From NCBI GenBank assembly GCA_017577895.1, contig PKQY01000036.1, positions 1 to 19,555 of the forward strand: a DNA stretch of 19,555 bases, given 5' to 3'. Origin of the DNA: Bacillota bacterium (lineage in GTDB: Bacteria > Bacillota > Bacilli > ZCTH02-B2). Made by a program: the position numbers and the translations under genes. This document shows, piece by piece, positions 1 through 7,682 of this stretch (within the stretch, counting starts at the first letter, position 1; every line of letters begins with the position of its first letter). The notes under the pieces are model-generated. The model saw nothing but the letters and a program-made list of their open reading frames with translations, searched no databases and was not told the origin of the DNA.

Positions 1-198
1 CAAGTTGAACCCCTCAAAAAAGATTTGCCCCTTGGTCGGCTTTACCTCGCGGTACATCATTTTGATCAAGGTCGATTTTCCGGCCCCGCTGGGACCGACC
101 ACATACACAAACTCACCGGGTTTGATCGACAAATTGATGCCTTGTAACGCGTGGACGCCATTCGGGTACGTTTTCCATACGTCAAACAGATCGATCAT
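1..198 (-). CDS. ftsE: Cell-division ABC transporter ATP-binding protein FtsE, N-terminal part
   Basis: Only the first 66 codons are present; the rest lies beyond the left edge. The product begins MIDLFDVWKTYPNGVHAL and carries a Walker A motif G-P-S-G-A-G-K-S-T at residues 35-43, followed by MMYREVKPTKGQ. Both the Y-P-N-G-V start and the YREVKPTKG stretch are characteristic of FtsE rather than of generic ABC ATPases. FtsE pairs with the membrane protein FtsX at the division or elongation site and controls peptidoglycan hydrolases. The ATG is preceded by GAGGTG at a good distance. In B. subtilis ftsE-ftsX lies a short way downstream of secA-prfB on the same strand, as here, but with the arginine cluster and alaRT between. 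ftsX would be expected just outside the window. The identification rests on the N-terminal third only. Confidence 0.9.
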   Translation of the reverse strand, partial: MIDLFDVWKTYPNGVHALQGINLSIKPGEFVYVVGPSGAGKSTLIKMMYREVKPTKGQIFFEGFNL

Positions 199-216
199 GG
201 TGTTCACCTCGGCTCC

Positions 217-242
217 AGCGCCCGGACAAAGCACCCGGACAT
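217..242. repeat. 13-bp imperfect tandem duplication upstream of ftsE
   Basis: AGCGCCCGGACAA (217-229) is followed directly by AGCACCCGGACAT (230-242), identical at 11 of 13 positions. It lies just upstream of the ftsE ribosome site, so would sit in its leader or promoter region. Confidence 0.65.
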
Positions 243-444
243 TGTTGCTATTTCGACATCTCTCCCTAAAATCCTCTATTACAATTCCTTAACATGACAA
301 AAAAGCAGGCAATTACCATGCGATTGCCACAATTCGGGGACAAAAAACACCGCCCTTCGTCATCATACCATGCCCGAAAAGGAAAGGAGGATGCAATTTC
401 TGACAACTCCTTGAGGGATGACGACGCCGGACGGGCGGGGTGGG

Positions 445-473
445 CTGATTCTTGTTCCCGGATTTGATACAAT
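445..473 (+). promoter_or_regulatory. Candidate sigma-A promoter for alaRT
   Basis: TACAAT at 468-473 is a good -10 box (5 of 6). A weak -35, CTGATT (3 of 6), lies 17 bases upstream at 445-450. The start site would fall about 30 bases before the alaR ATG. The weak -35 keeps the confidence low. Confidence 0.35.
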
Positions 474-511
474 GGAGAAGAAAGTCTAGAGGAAAGGGAG
501 CCTAAGCATTA

Positions 512-1033
512 ATGGAGAGGGAAAGTTCGGACAAACAAGACAAAAAGGAACTGCAGCGGCAGTTGCTTCATTTGTTGGAGGAAAACAGCCGGTACGACCT
601 GTCGACGCTGGCCGGCTTGTTGAACTGCTCGGAAGAAACCGTGGCCGAGATGATTCGGGAATTGGAAGAAAAGAAAATCATCCTCAAGTATACGGCCACC
701 ATCGCCTGGAACAAGACCGACGCGGCACCGGTGACGGCCATGATCGACGTGAAAGTGACGCCGAAAAAAGGCGTTGGGTTTGACGAGATCGCCAGCCGCA
801 TTTACCGCTACCCGGAAGTGGAAGCCGTCTATCTCATGTCCGGCGCCTACGATCTGTCGGTGGTCGTCAACGGCAAAACGATGCACGACATCGCCGAATT
901 TGTGGCCAAAAAATTGTCGCCGCTGGATTCGGTCATCTCCACGACGACCCATTTCATTTTGAAAAAGTACAAACACGATGGCGTCATCTTCGACGACGGG
1001 ACAGATGACCGGCGTATGGTGATCGTGCCATGA
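512..1033 (+). CDS. alaR: Lrp/AsnC-family transcriptional regulator (AlaR-like)
   Basis: The 173-residue product has a short N-terminal winged-helix region (about residues 13-60, including LSTLAGLLNCSEETVAEMI) followed by a RAM/AsnC effector domain (about 75-165) with the pattern VYLMSGAYDLSVVVNG. Lrp-family proteins are dimeric or octameric DNA-binding proteins that sense amino acids. The stop codon overlaps the start of the next aminotransferase gene in an ATGA, so the two are translationally coupled. The pair matches the arrangement of yugG-yugH (alaR-alaT) in B. subtilis, whose products are linked to alanine metabolism. A purine-rich GGAAAGGGAG lies about 11 bases before the ATG. That it regulates its own operon, and that alanine is the ligand, are inferences from the family. 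Confidence 0.85.
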   Translation: MERESSDKQDKKELQRQLLHLLEENSRYDLSTLAGLLNCSEETVAEMIRELEEKKIILKYTATIAWNKTDAAPVTAMIDVKVTPKKGVGFDEIASRIYRYPEVEAVYLMSGAYDLSVVVNGKTMHDIAEFVAKKLSPLDSVISTTTHFILKKYKHDGVIFDDGTDDRRMVIVP

Positions 1034-2214
1034 GCAAACGACTGGCCGCACCCATCCAACACCGGTTGTCCCGGGTCGTCTCGGAGTTGCCGCCGTCGGG
1101 CATCCGCCGCTTTTTCGACCTTGCTTCGACCATGGAAGGGGTCATTTCCCTCGGCGTCGGCGAACCGGATTTCGTCACGCCATGGAACGTCCGCGACGCC
1201 TGCGTCGAAGCGCTGGAACAAGGGTACACCACGTATACCTCCAACAGCGGGCTGTTGGAACTGCGGGAAGCGGTGGCCGAATATTTGTGGACGCAATACG
1301 GGCTGAAATACGAACCGGAAGACGAAGTGCTGATCACCGTAGGCGCCAGCGAAGCCATCGACTTGGCCCTGCGGGCCATCCTCAACCCGGGGGATGAAGT
1401 GCTCGTCATCCAACCGGCCTACATTTCCTACGCGCCGTGCGTCACGTTGGCGGGCGGCGTACCGGTGGCCGTGGACACCGACCCCCGCACCGGCTTCAAA
1501 CCGACCGCCGAACAACTGGAGCGGCACATCAGCCCGCGGACGAAAGCCGTCATCTTCTGTTTCCCCAACAACCCGACCGGCGCCACGTTGCGTCAGGACG
1601 AACTGGTGCCGCTGGCGGACGTCATTCGCCGCCACGATCTGTTGGTCATCTCCGACGAAATTTACAGTGAACTGACGTACGAGGGAAAACACGTGAGCAT
1701 CGCCTCCCTCCCGGGCATGCAGGAGCGGACCATCCTCATCAACGGCATGTCCAAAGCGTTTGCCATGACCGGCTGGCGCATCGGTTACGCCTGCAGCCAT
1801 CCGGAAATCATCGGACTGATGCGTAAAATTCATCAATACACCATGCTCTGCGCCCCCATCATGTCCCAGATGGCGGCCGTGGAGGCGTTGCGCAACGGGC
1901 TGGATGAAATGCGGGAAATGGTCCTCTCCTACAAACAGCGGCGCAACTTGTTCGTCAAAGGGCTGAACGAAATCGGCTTGGCCTGTCACAAGCCGGAAGG
2001 CGCCTTTTACGCCTTTCCGTCGGTCAAAGAGACGGGGTTGTCGTCGGATGAATTCGCCGAACGCCTCTTGTTCGAATGCAAAGTGGCCGTCGTCCCTGGA
2101 CACGTGTTCGGCAACAGCGGCCACGGGTACATCCGCTGCTCCTACGCCACCTCGGTGGACCAGATCAACGAAGCGCTGGAGCGGATGGCCCGCTTTGTCC
2201 AGAAGCTCCGTTAA
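1030..2214 (+). CDS. alaT: PLP-dependent class I/II aminotransferase (alanine transaminase-like)
   Basis: A 394-residue fold-type I aminotransferase. The PLP lysine is K242 in NGMSKAFAMTGWRIGY. The cofactor-binding FPNNPTG and SDEIYSELTY motifs lie upstream, and a substrate-binding arginine is expected in the C-terminal GYIRCSYA segment. Length is normal for the family. The start ATG overlaps the alaR stop (ATGA), so the two genes form one operon. Class I aminotransferases interconvert amino and keto acids in the cytosol. The pairing with an Lrp regulator is what points to the AlaT (YugH) subgroup and an alanine/2-oxoglutarate or pyruvate role. An aspartate or aromatic aminotransferase is possible from sequence alone. 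The gene ends at a strong bidirectional terminator facing argH. Confidence 0.85.
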   Translation: MSKRLAAPIQHRLSRVVSELPPSGIRRFFDLASTMEGVISLGVGEPDFVTPWNVRDACVEALEQGYTTYTSNSGLLELREAVAEYLWTQYGLKYEPEDEVLITVGASEAIDLALRAILNPGDEVLVIQPAYISYAPCVTLAGGVPVAVDTDPRTGFKPTAEQLERHISPRTKAVIFCFPNNPTGATLRQDELVPLADVIRRHDLLVISDEIYSELTYEGKHVSIASLPGMQERTILINGMSKAFAMTGWRIGYACSHPEIIGLMRKIHQYTMLCAPIMSQMAAVEALRNGLDEMREMVLSYKQRRNLFVKGLNEIGLACHKPEGAFYAFPSVKETGLSSDEFAERLLFECKVAVVPGHVFGNSGHGYIRCSYATSVDQINEALERMARFVQKLR

Positions 2215-2231
2215 CGGGAGCGGTCCCACGG

Positions 2232-2269
2232 AAAAAACCCGCAGGCGCCAAGCGCCTTGCGGGTTTTTT
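2232..2269. terminator. Bidirectional rho-independent terminator between alaT and argH
   Basis: Six A's, then CCCGCAGGCGC (2238-2248), loop CAA, then GCGCCTTGCGGG (2252-2263) with one bulged T, then six T's. The 11-bp GC-rich stem has a T-tract on either strand. It ends 17 bases after alaT and begins 2 bases after the argH stop, so it serves both convergent genes. Confidence 0.93.
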
Positions 2270-2271
2270 GG

Positions 2272-3708
2272 TCACTCCTCGCCGATGCGGCGGGCCTGCT
2301 CCAGCGCCGCCGTTTTCTCCTGCAGCCACGCCCGCGTCTCCTCAAGCCGCGCCTCCGCCTGGCGAAGGGCCGCTTCCACTTGCGGACGGGCCGTCCCGCC
2401 GGCCACATTGCGGGCGTTCACCACACGTTCCGGTTGCAACACATCGTAAATGTCCGCCTCAAACAGCGGCGACCATTGACGGTACTCGTCCAGCGTCAAG
2501 TCGGCCAAAAACTTCCCTCGTTGCACGCAGTACAACACCGCTTTCCCGACTACTTCATGGGCTTGGCGGAACGGCAGCCCCTTGCGGACCAAGTAGTCAG
2601 CCAAGTCGGTGGCGTTGGAGAAATCTTCCCGCACCGCCTTCAACATGCGGTCGGCGTTCACTTTCATCGTCTCCACCAAGGGCGCAAACAACACCAAGGC
2701 GCCGTCCAACGTGGCCACCGTATCGAACATGCCTTCCTTGTCTTCCTGCATGTCCTTGTTGTAGGCCAGCGGCAACCCTTTGAGCACCGTCAACAAGCCC
2801 ATGAGGTGTCCGTAGACGCGGCCGGTCTTGCCCCGCACCAGCTCCGGCACGTCGGGATTTTTCTTCTGCGGCATGATGCTGGAACCGGTACAAAACGCGT
2901 CGTCCAGTTCGATAAACTGATACTCGCTGCTGGACCAGAGCACCAGCTCTTCGCTAAGCCGCGACAGATGCATCATGATGAGGCTGGCCGCCGCCAAAAA
3001 TTCGACGATGAAATCCCGATCGCTGACGGCATCCAAGCTGTTTTCGTAAATGCCGTCAAAGGCCAGCTGCTCTGCCACCCATTGGCGGTCGATGGGGAAC
3101 GTCGTCCCGGCCAGGGCGCCGGCTCCCAGCGGCGAACGGTTGATGCGTTTGTAGGCGTCCATGAGCCGTTCCACGTCCCGCTGGAACATCCAAAAGTAGG
3201 CCATCAGATGATGGGCCAGCAAAATGGGCTGCGCCCGCTGCAAGTGCGTGTACCCGGGCACGATGGTGTCCAAGTGTTGCGCCGCTTTCCCGTGCAAGGC
3301 CTCCTGCAGGCGCAGCAGCCGCTCCACTAGCAGTACCACCTTGTCCCGCAGCCACAAGTGCATGTCCAGCGCCACCTGATCGTTGCGGCTCCGGCCGGTG
3401 TGCAGCTTGCCGCCCACGGGACCGACTTCTTCCAAAAGAAGGGCTTCAATATTCATGTGGATGTCTTCATGGGCGACGGTGAACGTCACTTCTCCCCGGC
3501 GAATTTTCTCCCGGATGGTCAACAGCCCGCGGACGATGGTGCGCACGTCTTCTTCCGGCAAAATGCCGCATCGGCCCAACATTTGCACATGGGCCAGCGA
3601 CCCTTGAATGTCCTCTTCCGCCAGTTGCTGATCGAACGAAATGGAAGCGGTATACTGTTCCACCAATTCATCGGTCGGCTTCGTAAATCGGCCGCCCCAC
3701 AACTTCAT
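2272..3708 (-). CDS. argH: Argininosuccinate lyase
   Basis: A 478-residue member of the fumarase/aspartase superfamily. It splits argininosuccinate into arginine and fumarate, the last step of the pathway, as a cytosolic homotetramer. The N-terminus MKLWGGRFTKPTDEL is diagnostic. The superfamily signature GSSIMPQKKNPD begins at residue 275 and holds the catalytic serine loop. HTGRSRNDQVALD is also present. An in-frame ATG exists at 3753, but the start at 3708 has AAAGGGGTG about 8 bases before it and matches the family N-terminus. The protein is some 15-20 residues longer than usual because of a charged C-terminal helix. It lies 72 bases downstream of the EAL-HDOD gene, with a possible promoter of its own in that gap, and ends against the bidirectional terminator. 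Confidence 0.97.
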   Translation of the reverse strand: MKLWGGRFTKPTDELVEQYTASISFDQQLAEEDIQGSLAHVQMLGRCGILPEEDVRTIVRGLLTIREKIRRGEVTFTVAHEDIHMNIEALLLEEVGPVGGKLHTGRSRNDQVALDMHLWLRDKVVLLVERLLRLQEALHGKAAQHLDTIVPGYTHLQRAQPILLAHHLMAYFWMFQRDVERLMDAYKRINRSPLGAGALAGTTFPIDRQWVAEQLAFDGIYENSLDAVSDRDFIVEFLAAASLIMMHLSRLSEELVLWSSSEYQFIELDDAFCTGSSIMPQKKNPDVPELVRGKTGRVYGHLMGLLTVLKGLPLAYNKDMQEDKEGMFDTVATLDGALVLFAPLVETMKVNADRMLKAVREDFSNATDLADYLVRKGLPFRQAHEVVGKAVLYCVQRGKFLADLTLDEYRQWSPLFEADIYDVLQPERVVNARNVAGGTARPQVEAALRQAEARLEETRAWLQEKTAALEQARRIGEE

Positions 3709-3743
3709 CGGTTCGACACCCCTTTGCATTTGGCGACAATCCA

Positions 3744-3772
3744 ATTTGCACAACGTCTATTGTACTGCAAAT
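3744..3772 (-). promoter_or_regulatory. Candidate argH promoter/operator (inverted repeat around a -10 box)
   Basis: On the minus strand ATTTGCA and TGCAAAT form a perfect 7-bp inverted repeat separated by 15 bases. The spacer contains TACAAT, a good -10 box (3759-3764). No good -35 lies 17 bases upstream. It could be a repressor site over a weak argH promoter, but it does not match the ARG-box consensus well. Confidence 0.35.
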
Positions 3773-3780
3773 CTTCCCAT

Positions 3781-5016
3781 TCAGCACGTCACGTACGGAA
3801 ACACTCGGTCCCCCCAGGCGACGGCATCCGTATAGATGCGGTACAACACGTCCTGGGAAGCCTCAAAAACCGCTCCCCGCTCATACGCCGCCGCCCAATC
3901 GCCGCTTTCCAAGGCCAAAGCGCATTGATAAAGTTCGTACTCCGGCCAATTGGATTTTCCAAGCAACGTGTCGACGATGAAGTCGGCCAACGGCAAATCC
4001 CGCAACACCTCTTCCATGGTCATGCCCAGCAGCACATCGGTCAAAGACAACAGACCGATCAAAAAACATTCCGCCGGCCGGTACACCTCCGGCTTCAGCC
4101 GCGCCAGTTGCTCGCAAATTTTGGCCCGTATGAGGCTGATGCGCAGCGGTTCCGGCGAAGGGTGGTTCGCATGCTGTTTCAGCGACAACAAAAAGACGAT
4201 CTTTTTCACCTCTTCGATGCCCAACAACATGAGCGCCTGTTTGATGGTGCGGACCTTGTGCCGGGTCATGAAAGGCGGCGTGCGGGTCATTTTGAGAATC
4301 TTATAAGAAAGGGAGACGTCGTTTTCAATGGAGCGGGTCAGTTTATCCAAATCCGGCTCGTCCCGATGCAGCTCCATATACAAATCGGCCAAGGACGTCA
4401 GCGGATTGTGCGGAATGTCACGACTTTTAAAGATCACGGGTTTGCAAAAGAAATAACCTTGAAAATATTCGAAACATAATTCTTTGGCTTCTTCAAACTC
4501 GGACCACGTTTCCACTTTTTCCGCCACCAGTTTGGCCCGTTTGAACGTTTTCGTCTTTTCGACCATCACCTTCCGTTCTGCCGGCGTCGTCTGCCGAAAG
4601 TCGATTTTGACGTAATCGGCCAACTCCAGCAACGGATGATCAATGTTCTGGAACGTGACGTCATCTAAGGCGATTTTGTACCCATTCCGTTTCAACTCAA
4701 AACAGGCGTCAATGACCGGCGGATCCGGCTCGATGTCTTCCAACAGTTCCACCACGATGTTGTCGGGCGGCAGTTGGTGCGGCAGCCGGCGCAACAACAA
4801 GCTTTGGGTGAAGTTGACAAAACACGGCTTGCCGTCGGAAATGCGCTCCAATCCAACGTGCAGCAACGCGTTCACCAAGACGTCCACCGTGGCATCATCG
4901 GGATTGTCCAACGGGGTCGCCCAATTGGCGCTGCTGCTGCTGCGATACAACAGTTCAAACGCCGCCGCCTCGCCTTTCCGATCCAAGATGGGCTGACGGG
5001 CCACATACACGTCCAT
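3781..5016 (-). CDS. EAL-HDOD signalling protein (YuxH-like)
   Basis: A 411-residue protein with an N-terminal EAL domain (about 1-200) and a C-terminal HDOD domain (about 205-380). It begins MDVYVARQPILDRKGE, the usual start of EAL-HDOD proteins such as B. subtilis YuxH. Residues matching EAL catalytic positions are present: E21 in ELLYR, N68, E90, D118/D119, K137, E166 and Q186. The usual DDFGxG loop is DDVTF here, so c-di-GMP binding or hydrolysis is possible but unproven. HDOD domains serve as protein-interaction modules and lack HD catalytic residues. In-frame ATGs occur upstream to 5070; I prefer 5016 because GGTGAT, matching the anti-Shine-Dalgarno tail, precedes it and a promoter at 5088-5116 leaves almost no leader for 5070. 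It sits between argG and argH; a link to arginine metabolism is not known. Confidence 0.88.
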   Translation of the reverse strand: MDVYVARQPILDRKGEAAAFELLYRSSSSANWATPLDNPDDATVDVLVNALLHVGLERISDGKPCFVNFTQSLLLRRLPHQLPPDNIVVELLEDIEPDPPVIDACFELKRNGYKIALDDVTFQNIDHPLLELADYVKIDFRQTTPAERKVMVEKTKTFKRAKLVAEKVETWSEFEEAKELCFEYFQGYFFCKPVIFKSRDIPHNPLTSLADLYMELHRDEPDLDKLTRSIENDVSLSYKILKMTRTPPFMTRHKVRTIKQALMLLGIEEVKKIVFLLSLKQHANHPSPEPLRISLIRAKICEQLARLKPEVYRPAECFLIGLLSLTDVLLGMTMEEVLRDLPLADFIVDTLLGKSNWPEYELYQCALALESGDWAAAYERGAVFEASQDVLYRIYTDAVAWGDRVFPYVTC

Positions 5017-5087
5017 CGGCATCACCATCATCCGCAACCATATCCGCTCAAATATTTCATTTTTTTGCATAGATGTATTTTATTTCC

Positions 5088-5116
5088 ATTTTAGCACCGC
5101 TTCCTTCTTAATACAA
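5088..5116 (-). promoter_or_regulatory. Candidate sigma-A promoter of the EAL-HDOD gene
   Basis: Minus-strand TTGTAT (5111-5116), a 17-base spacer and TAAAAT (5088-5093). The -10 matches at 5 of 6 positions and the -35 at 3 of 6. With a terminator just upstream, this makes the EAL-HDOD gene a separate transcription unit from argG. Confidence 0.5.
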
Positions 5117-5158
5117 TCCTAATTTGGATGCGTTTACAGTTATCAGATATTAAGAAAC

Positions 5159-5204
5159 AAAAAGGGCGTCCCCTCGGCGACCACGGCGCCGGATGAGGAC
5201 CCCC
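5159..5204 (-). terminator. Probable rho-independent terminator after argG
   Basis: Read on the minus strand, a long imperfect hairpin pairs GGG+GTCC with GGAC+CCC (outer) and CGGCG with CGCCG (inner), loop of 7, followed by TTTTT. It has internal mismatches, but total pairing and the T-tract are good. It lies about 30 bases after the argG stop. Confidence 0.6.
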
Positions 5205-5208
5205 TTGA

Positions 5209-5232
5209 TCCCGCATTTGCTCCCGCATTTGA
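5209..5232. repeat. 12-bp tandem duplication just after argG
   Basis: TCCCGCATTTGC (5209-5220) is followed directly by TCCCGCATTTGA (5221-5232), identical at 11 of 12 positions. It lies between the argG stop and its terminator. Confidence 0.75.
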
Positions 5233-5233
5233 T

Positions 5234-6481
5234 TCAGACCAACGCGCCTTTTGCCTCGTCCATTTTCAACGGCGGCAACTCCACGGTCCGTCCGTTCACT
5301 TGCGAAAACACTTTCGTCGGCAAGCCCCACAGGGAGATGAAGCCCACCGCCGCATCGTGATCGAAGGCGTCGTTGGCCGTATACGTGGCCAACGCTTCGT
5401 TGTACAGCGACTGTTCCGAGCGGCGGCCGACGACAATGGCGTGCCCTTTGAACAGCTTGACCCGAATGGTGCCGTTGACCGTCTGCTGCGTCTCTTCGAT
5501 GAACGCTTGCACCGCCTTCATCAACGGCGAAAACCAAAGGCCTTCGTAAATGAGGTTGGCCATTTTTTGTTCCAGCAGCGGCTTGAAGTGGGTCACTTCC
5601 CGGGGCTGGGTCAAAAACTCCAATTCCCGGTGGGCGGTAATGAGCACCGTCGCTGCCGGCGTCTCGTACACTTCCCGCGACTTGATGCCCACCAGGCGGT
5701 TTTCGATGTGGTCAATGCGGCCGACGCCGTGTTTTCCAGCGATCTTGTTCAACGTCATGATGAGCTCATGCAACGGCATGGCCCTCCCGTTCAGAGCCAC
5801 CGGTGTCCCTTTTTCAAACGTGATCTCCACTTCTTCCGGCTCATCGGGCGCATCTTGAATGGAAGCCGTCATGGCGTACGCTTCTTCCGGCGGCTCCACC
5901 CACGGATCTTCCAGGACGCCCGCCTCGCAACTGCGCCCCCACATGTTCTGGTCGATGCTGAACGGATTTTCTTTGCCCACCGGCACCGGGATGCCGTGTT
6001 TGGCCGCATAGTCCAGTTCTTCTTCGCGGCTCATTTTCCATTCCCGCACCGGCGCAATGACTTTGAGACGGGGATTGAGGGCCGCCACCGACACGTCAAA
6101 CCGCACTTGGTCGTTGCCCTTGCCGGTGCAGCCGTGGGCCACCGCCACCGCCCCTTCTTGTTCTGCCACTTGCACCAACAACTGGGCGATGAGGGGCCGG
6201 GACAGTGCCGACACCAGCGGGTATTTCCCTTCGTACAGCGCATTGGCCTTCAACGCCGGCAGCAAAAATTGCTTGGCAAACAGTTCTTTGGCATCCACCA
6301 CATACGCTTTGACGGCTCCGACTTTCAGGGCTTTTTCTTTGATGAAGTCCCAATCTTTTTCCTCGCCGACATCCACCGACAAGGCGATGACGTCATAGCC
6401 GTATTTTTCCTGCAACCATTTGATGGCCACCGACGTGTCCAATCCGCCCGAATAAGCCAAGACGATTTTTTCTTTTGCCAT
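5234..6481 (-). CDS. argG: Argininosuccinate synthase
   Basis: A 415-residue protein joining citrulline and aspartate with ATP to give argininosuccinate in the cytosol. It begins MAKEKIVLAYSGGLDTSV: the SGGLDTS pyrophosphatase P-loop is at residues 11-17. Other family blocks seen are AHGCTGKGNDQVRF, MWGRSCEAGVLEDPW and GRIDHIENRLVGIKSREVYE. An upstream in-frame ATG exists at 6505, but the start at 6481 has GGGGGAG six bases before it and gives the family N-terminus. It is slightly longer than the usual 400 or so residues. It is last in the argCJBDFG run, 148 bases after argF, and is followed by a terminator. argH, its usual partner, is one gene further on rather than adjacent. I see no convincing promoter in the argF-argG gap. 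Confidence 0.97.
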   Translation of the reverse strand: MAKEKIVLAYSGGLDTSVAIKWLQEKYGYDVIALSVDVGEEKDWDFIKEKALKVGAVKAYVVDAKELFAKQFLLPALKANALYEGKYPLVSALSRPLIAQLLVQVAEQEGAVAVAHGCTGKGNDQVRFDVSVAALNPRLKVIAPVREWKMSREEELDYAAKHGIPVPVGKENPFSIDQNMWGRSCEAGVLEDPWVEPPEEAYAMTASIQDAPDEPEEVEITFEKGTPVALNGRAMPLHELIMTLNKIAGKHGVGRIDHIENRLVGIKSREVYETPAATVLITAHRELEFLTQPREVTHFKPLLEQKMANLIYEGLWFSPLMKAVQAFIEETQQTVNGTIRVKLFKGHAIVVGRRSEQSLYNEALATYTANDAFDHDAAVGFISLWGLPTKVFSQVNGRTVELPPLKMDEAKGALV

Positions 6482-6629
6482 CTCCATCTCCCCCAGCATA
6501 CTCAAATGTTACCGCATCACGCCACTTGCATACACGTCACTTTGTATCTTACACCAGTTCCAGCCCGGCGTCACGGGTCCATCGTCTTCCTGTATCACTT
6601 CTTGCAGACCGCGGACTGCTTGCGCACCG

Positions 6630-7589
6630 TTAGCTCATGAGCGCCACGAGGACCGCTTTTTGCGCGTGCAACCGGTTTTCCGCCTGGTCGAAAATGACCG
6701 ACTGCGGCCCGTCGGCCACATCATCCGCCACTTCTTCCCCGCGGTGGGCCGGCAAACAGTGCATGAACAAGGCATCGGCTTTCGCCTGTTTCATCAGTTT
6801 TGCATCCACTTGATAACCCCGGAAATCCCGCAGCCGTTGCTGGGCTTCCTGTTCCTGTCCCATGCTCGTCCACACGTCGGTGTACACCACATCGGCGTCG
6901 GCCACTGCCGCTTCCGGCGTGTTCGTCACGAACACTTGCCCGCCGGAAGCTTCCGCCTGCTTCCGCGAATATTCCAGCACCTCCGCCTTCGGTTCATAGC
7001 CGGGCGGCGTCGCCACCGCCACCTGCATGCCCATGATGGCCCCGGCCTGCATCAAGGAGTGGGCCATGTTGTTCCCGTCGCCGACGTAGGCCAGTTTCAC
7101 CCCGCGCAACGTGCCTTTTTTCTCCAAAATCGTCAGCAAATCGGCCAATACTTGACACGGATGGAAATCGTCGGTCAAGCCGTTGATGACGGGAACGGTG
7201 GCATAACGGGCCAATTCCACCGCCTTTTCGTGGGCAAACGTGCGGATCATGATGCCGTCCACGTAGCGTGAAAGCACCCGCGCCGTGTCGGCGATGGTTT
7301 CGCCCCGCCCCAGCTGTAAATCGTGGCTGCTCAAAAACAACGCCTGCCCACCCAGTTGGTACATGCCGACTTCGAACGACACCCGGGTACGGGTCGACGA
7401 CTTTTCAAAAATCATGCCCAACGTTTTACCGCTCAACAACGGCGTCGGCTTGCCTTCTTTTTGCCGTTTTTTCAACTGGATGGCCAAGTCCAACAACAGT
7501 TGAATCTCTTCAGCGGTATAATCGGCCAACGTCAACAAATCTCTTCCCCGAAAACGACGATAGGCGCTGGAGAGCACGAAGTGGCTCAT
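6630..7589 (-). CDS. argF: Ornithine carbamoyltransferase, anabolic
   Basis: A 319-residue trimeric enzyme that makes citrulline from ornithine and carbamoyl phosphate. The carbamoyl-phosphate motif S-T-R-T-R is at residues 65-69, HPCQ at 143-146 and the ornithine-site motif HCLPAHRGEE from 277. These separate it from aspartate carbamoyltransferase. AGGAGAGGG precedes the ATG at normal spacing. The placement among the biosynthetic genes argues for the anabolic ArgF rather than the catabolic ArcB. In B. subtilis carAB lies between argD and argF; here argF follows argD after 93 bases with no carAB, so carbamoyl phosphate must come from genes elsewhere. Confidence 0.97.
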   Translation of the reverse strand: MSHFVLSSAYRRFRGRDLLTLADYTAEEIQLLLDLAIQLKKRQKEGKPTPLLSGKTLGMIFEKSSTRTRVSFEVGMYQLGGQALFLSSHDLQLGRGETIADTARVLSRYVDGIMIRTFAHEKAVELARYATVPVINGLTDDFHPCQVLADLLTILEKKGTLRGVKLAYVGDGNNMAHSLMQAGAIMGMQVAVATPPGYEPKAEVLEYSRKQAEASGGQVFVTNTPEAAVADADVVYTDVWTSMGQEQEAQQRLRDFRGYQVDAKLMKQAKADALFMHCLPAHRGEEVADDVADGPQSVIFDQAENRLHAQKAVLVALMS

Positions 7590-7682
7590 GACGACCCTCT
7601 CCTCTTGACAAAAATTTCATCACACCACTGGTCATGGTTATGCAATATCCGACACGTTTTTTACTGTTCATCGTTTTTGCCG

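Larger units (their letters stand above)
199..511. other. Divergent intergenic region between ftsE and alaR
   Basis: No convincing gene lies in these 313 bases. The ftsE leader and its GAGGTG ribosome site are at the left, a 13-bp imperfect tandem duplication is at 217-242, and a candidate alaR promoter is near 445-473. A strong AAAGGAGG at about 383-390 directly abuts an ATG with only seven codons before a stop, so I do not call a peptide there. I could not find a good sigma-A promoter for ftsE. Confidence 0.6.

Noticed and set aside
383..413. AAAGGAGG followed by a seven-codon frame (ATG CAA ...)
   Set aside because: The ribosome site directly abuts the ATG, and so short a peptide has no further support.
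266..472. A 68-codon minus-strand frame in the ftsE-alaR gap
   Set aside because: No good ribosome site, no recognisable motif, and it would overlap the likely regulatory DNA of both flanking genes.
847..2229. A 460-codon open frame on the minus strand opposite alaR and alaT
   Set aside because: It is antisense to two well-identified genes, shows no recognisable motif and runs into the terminator region.
6606..6621. Near-palindrome GCAGACCGCGGACTGC after argF as a terminator
   Set aside because: It has no loop and no T-tract on either strand.
7640..7646. ATGCAAT, a half ARG box in the argD-argF gap
   Set aside because: Only one half-site matches; the other half and the A/T centre do not fit.
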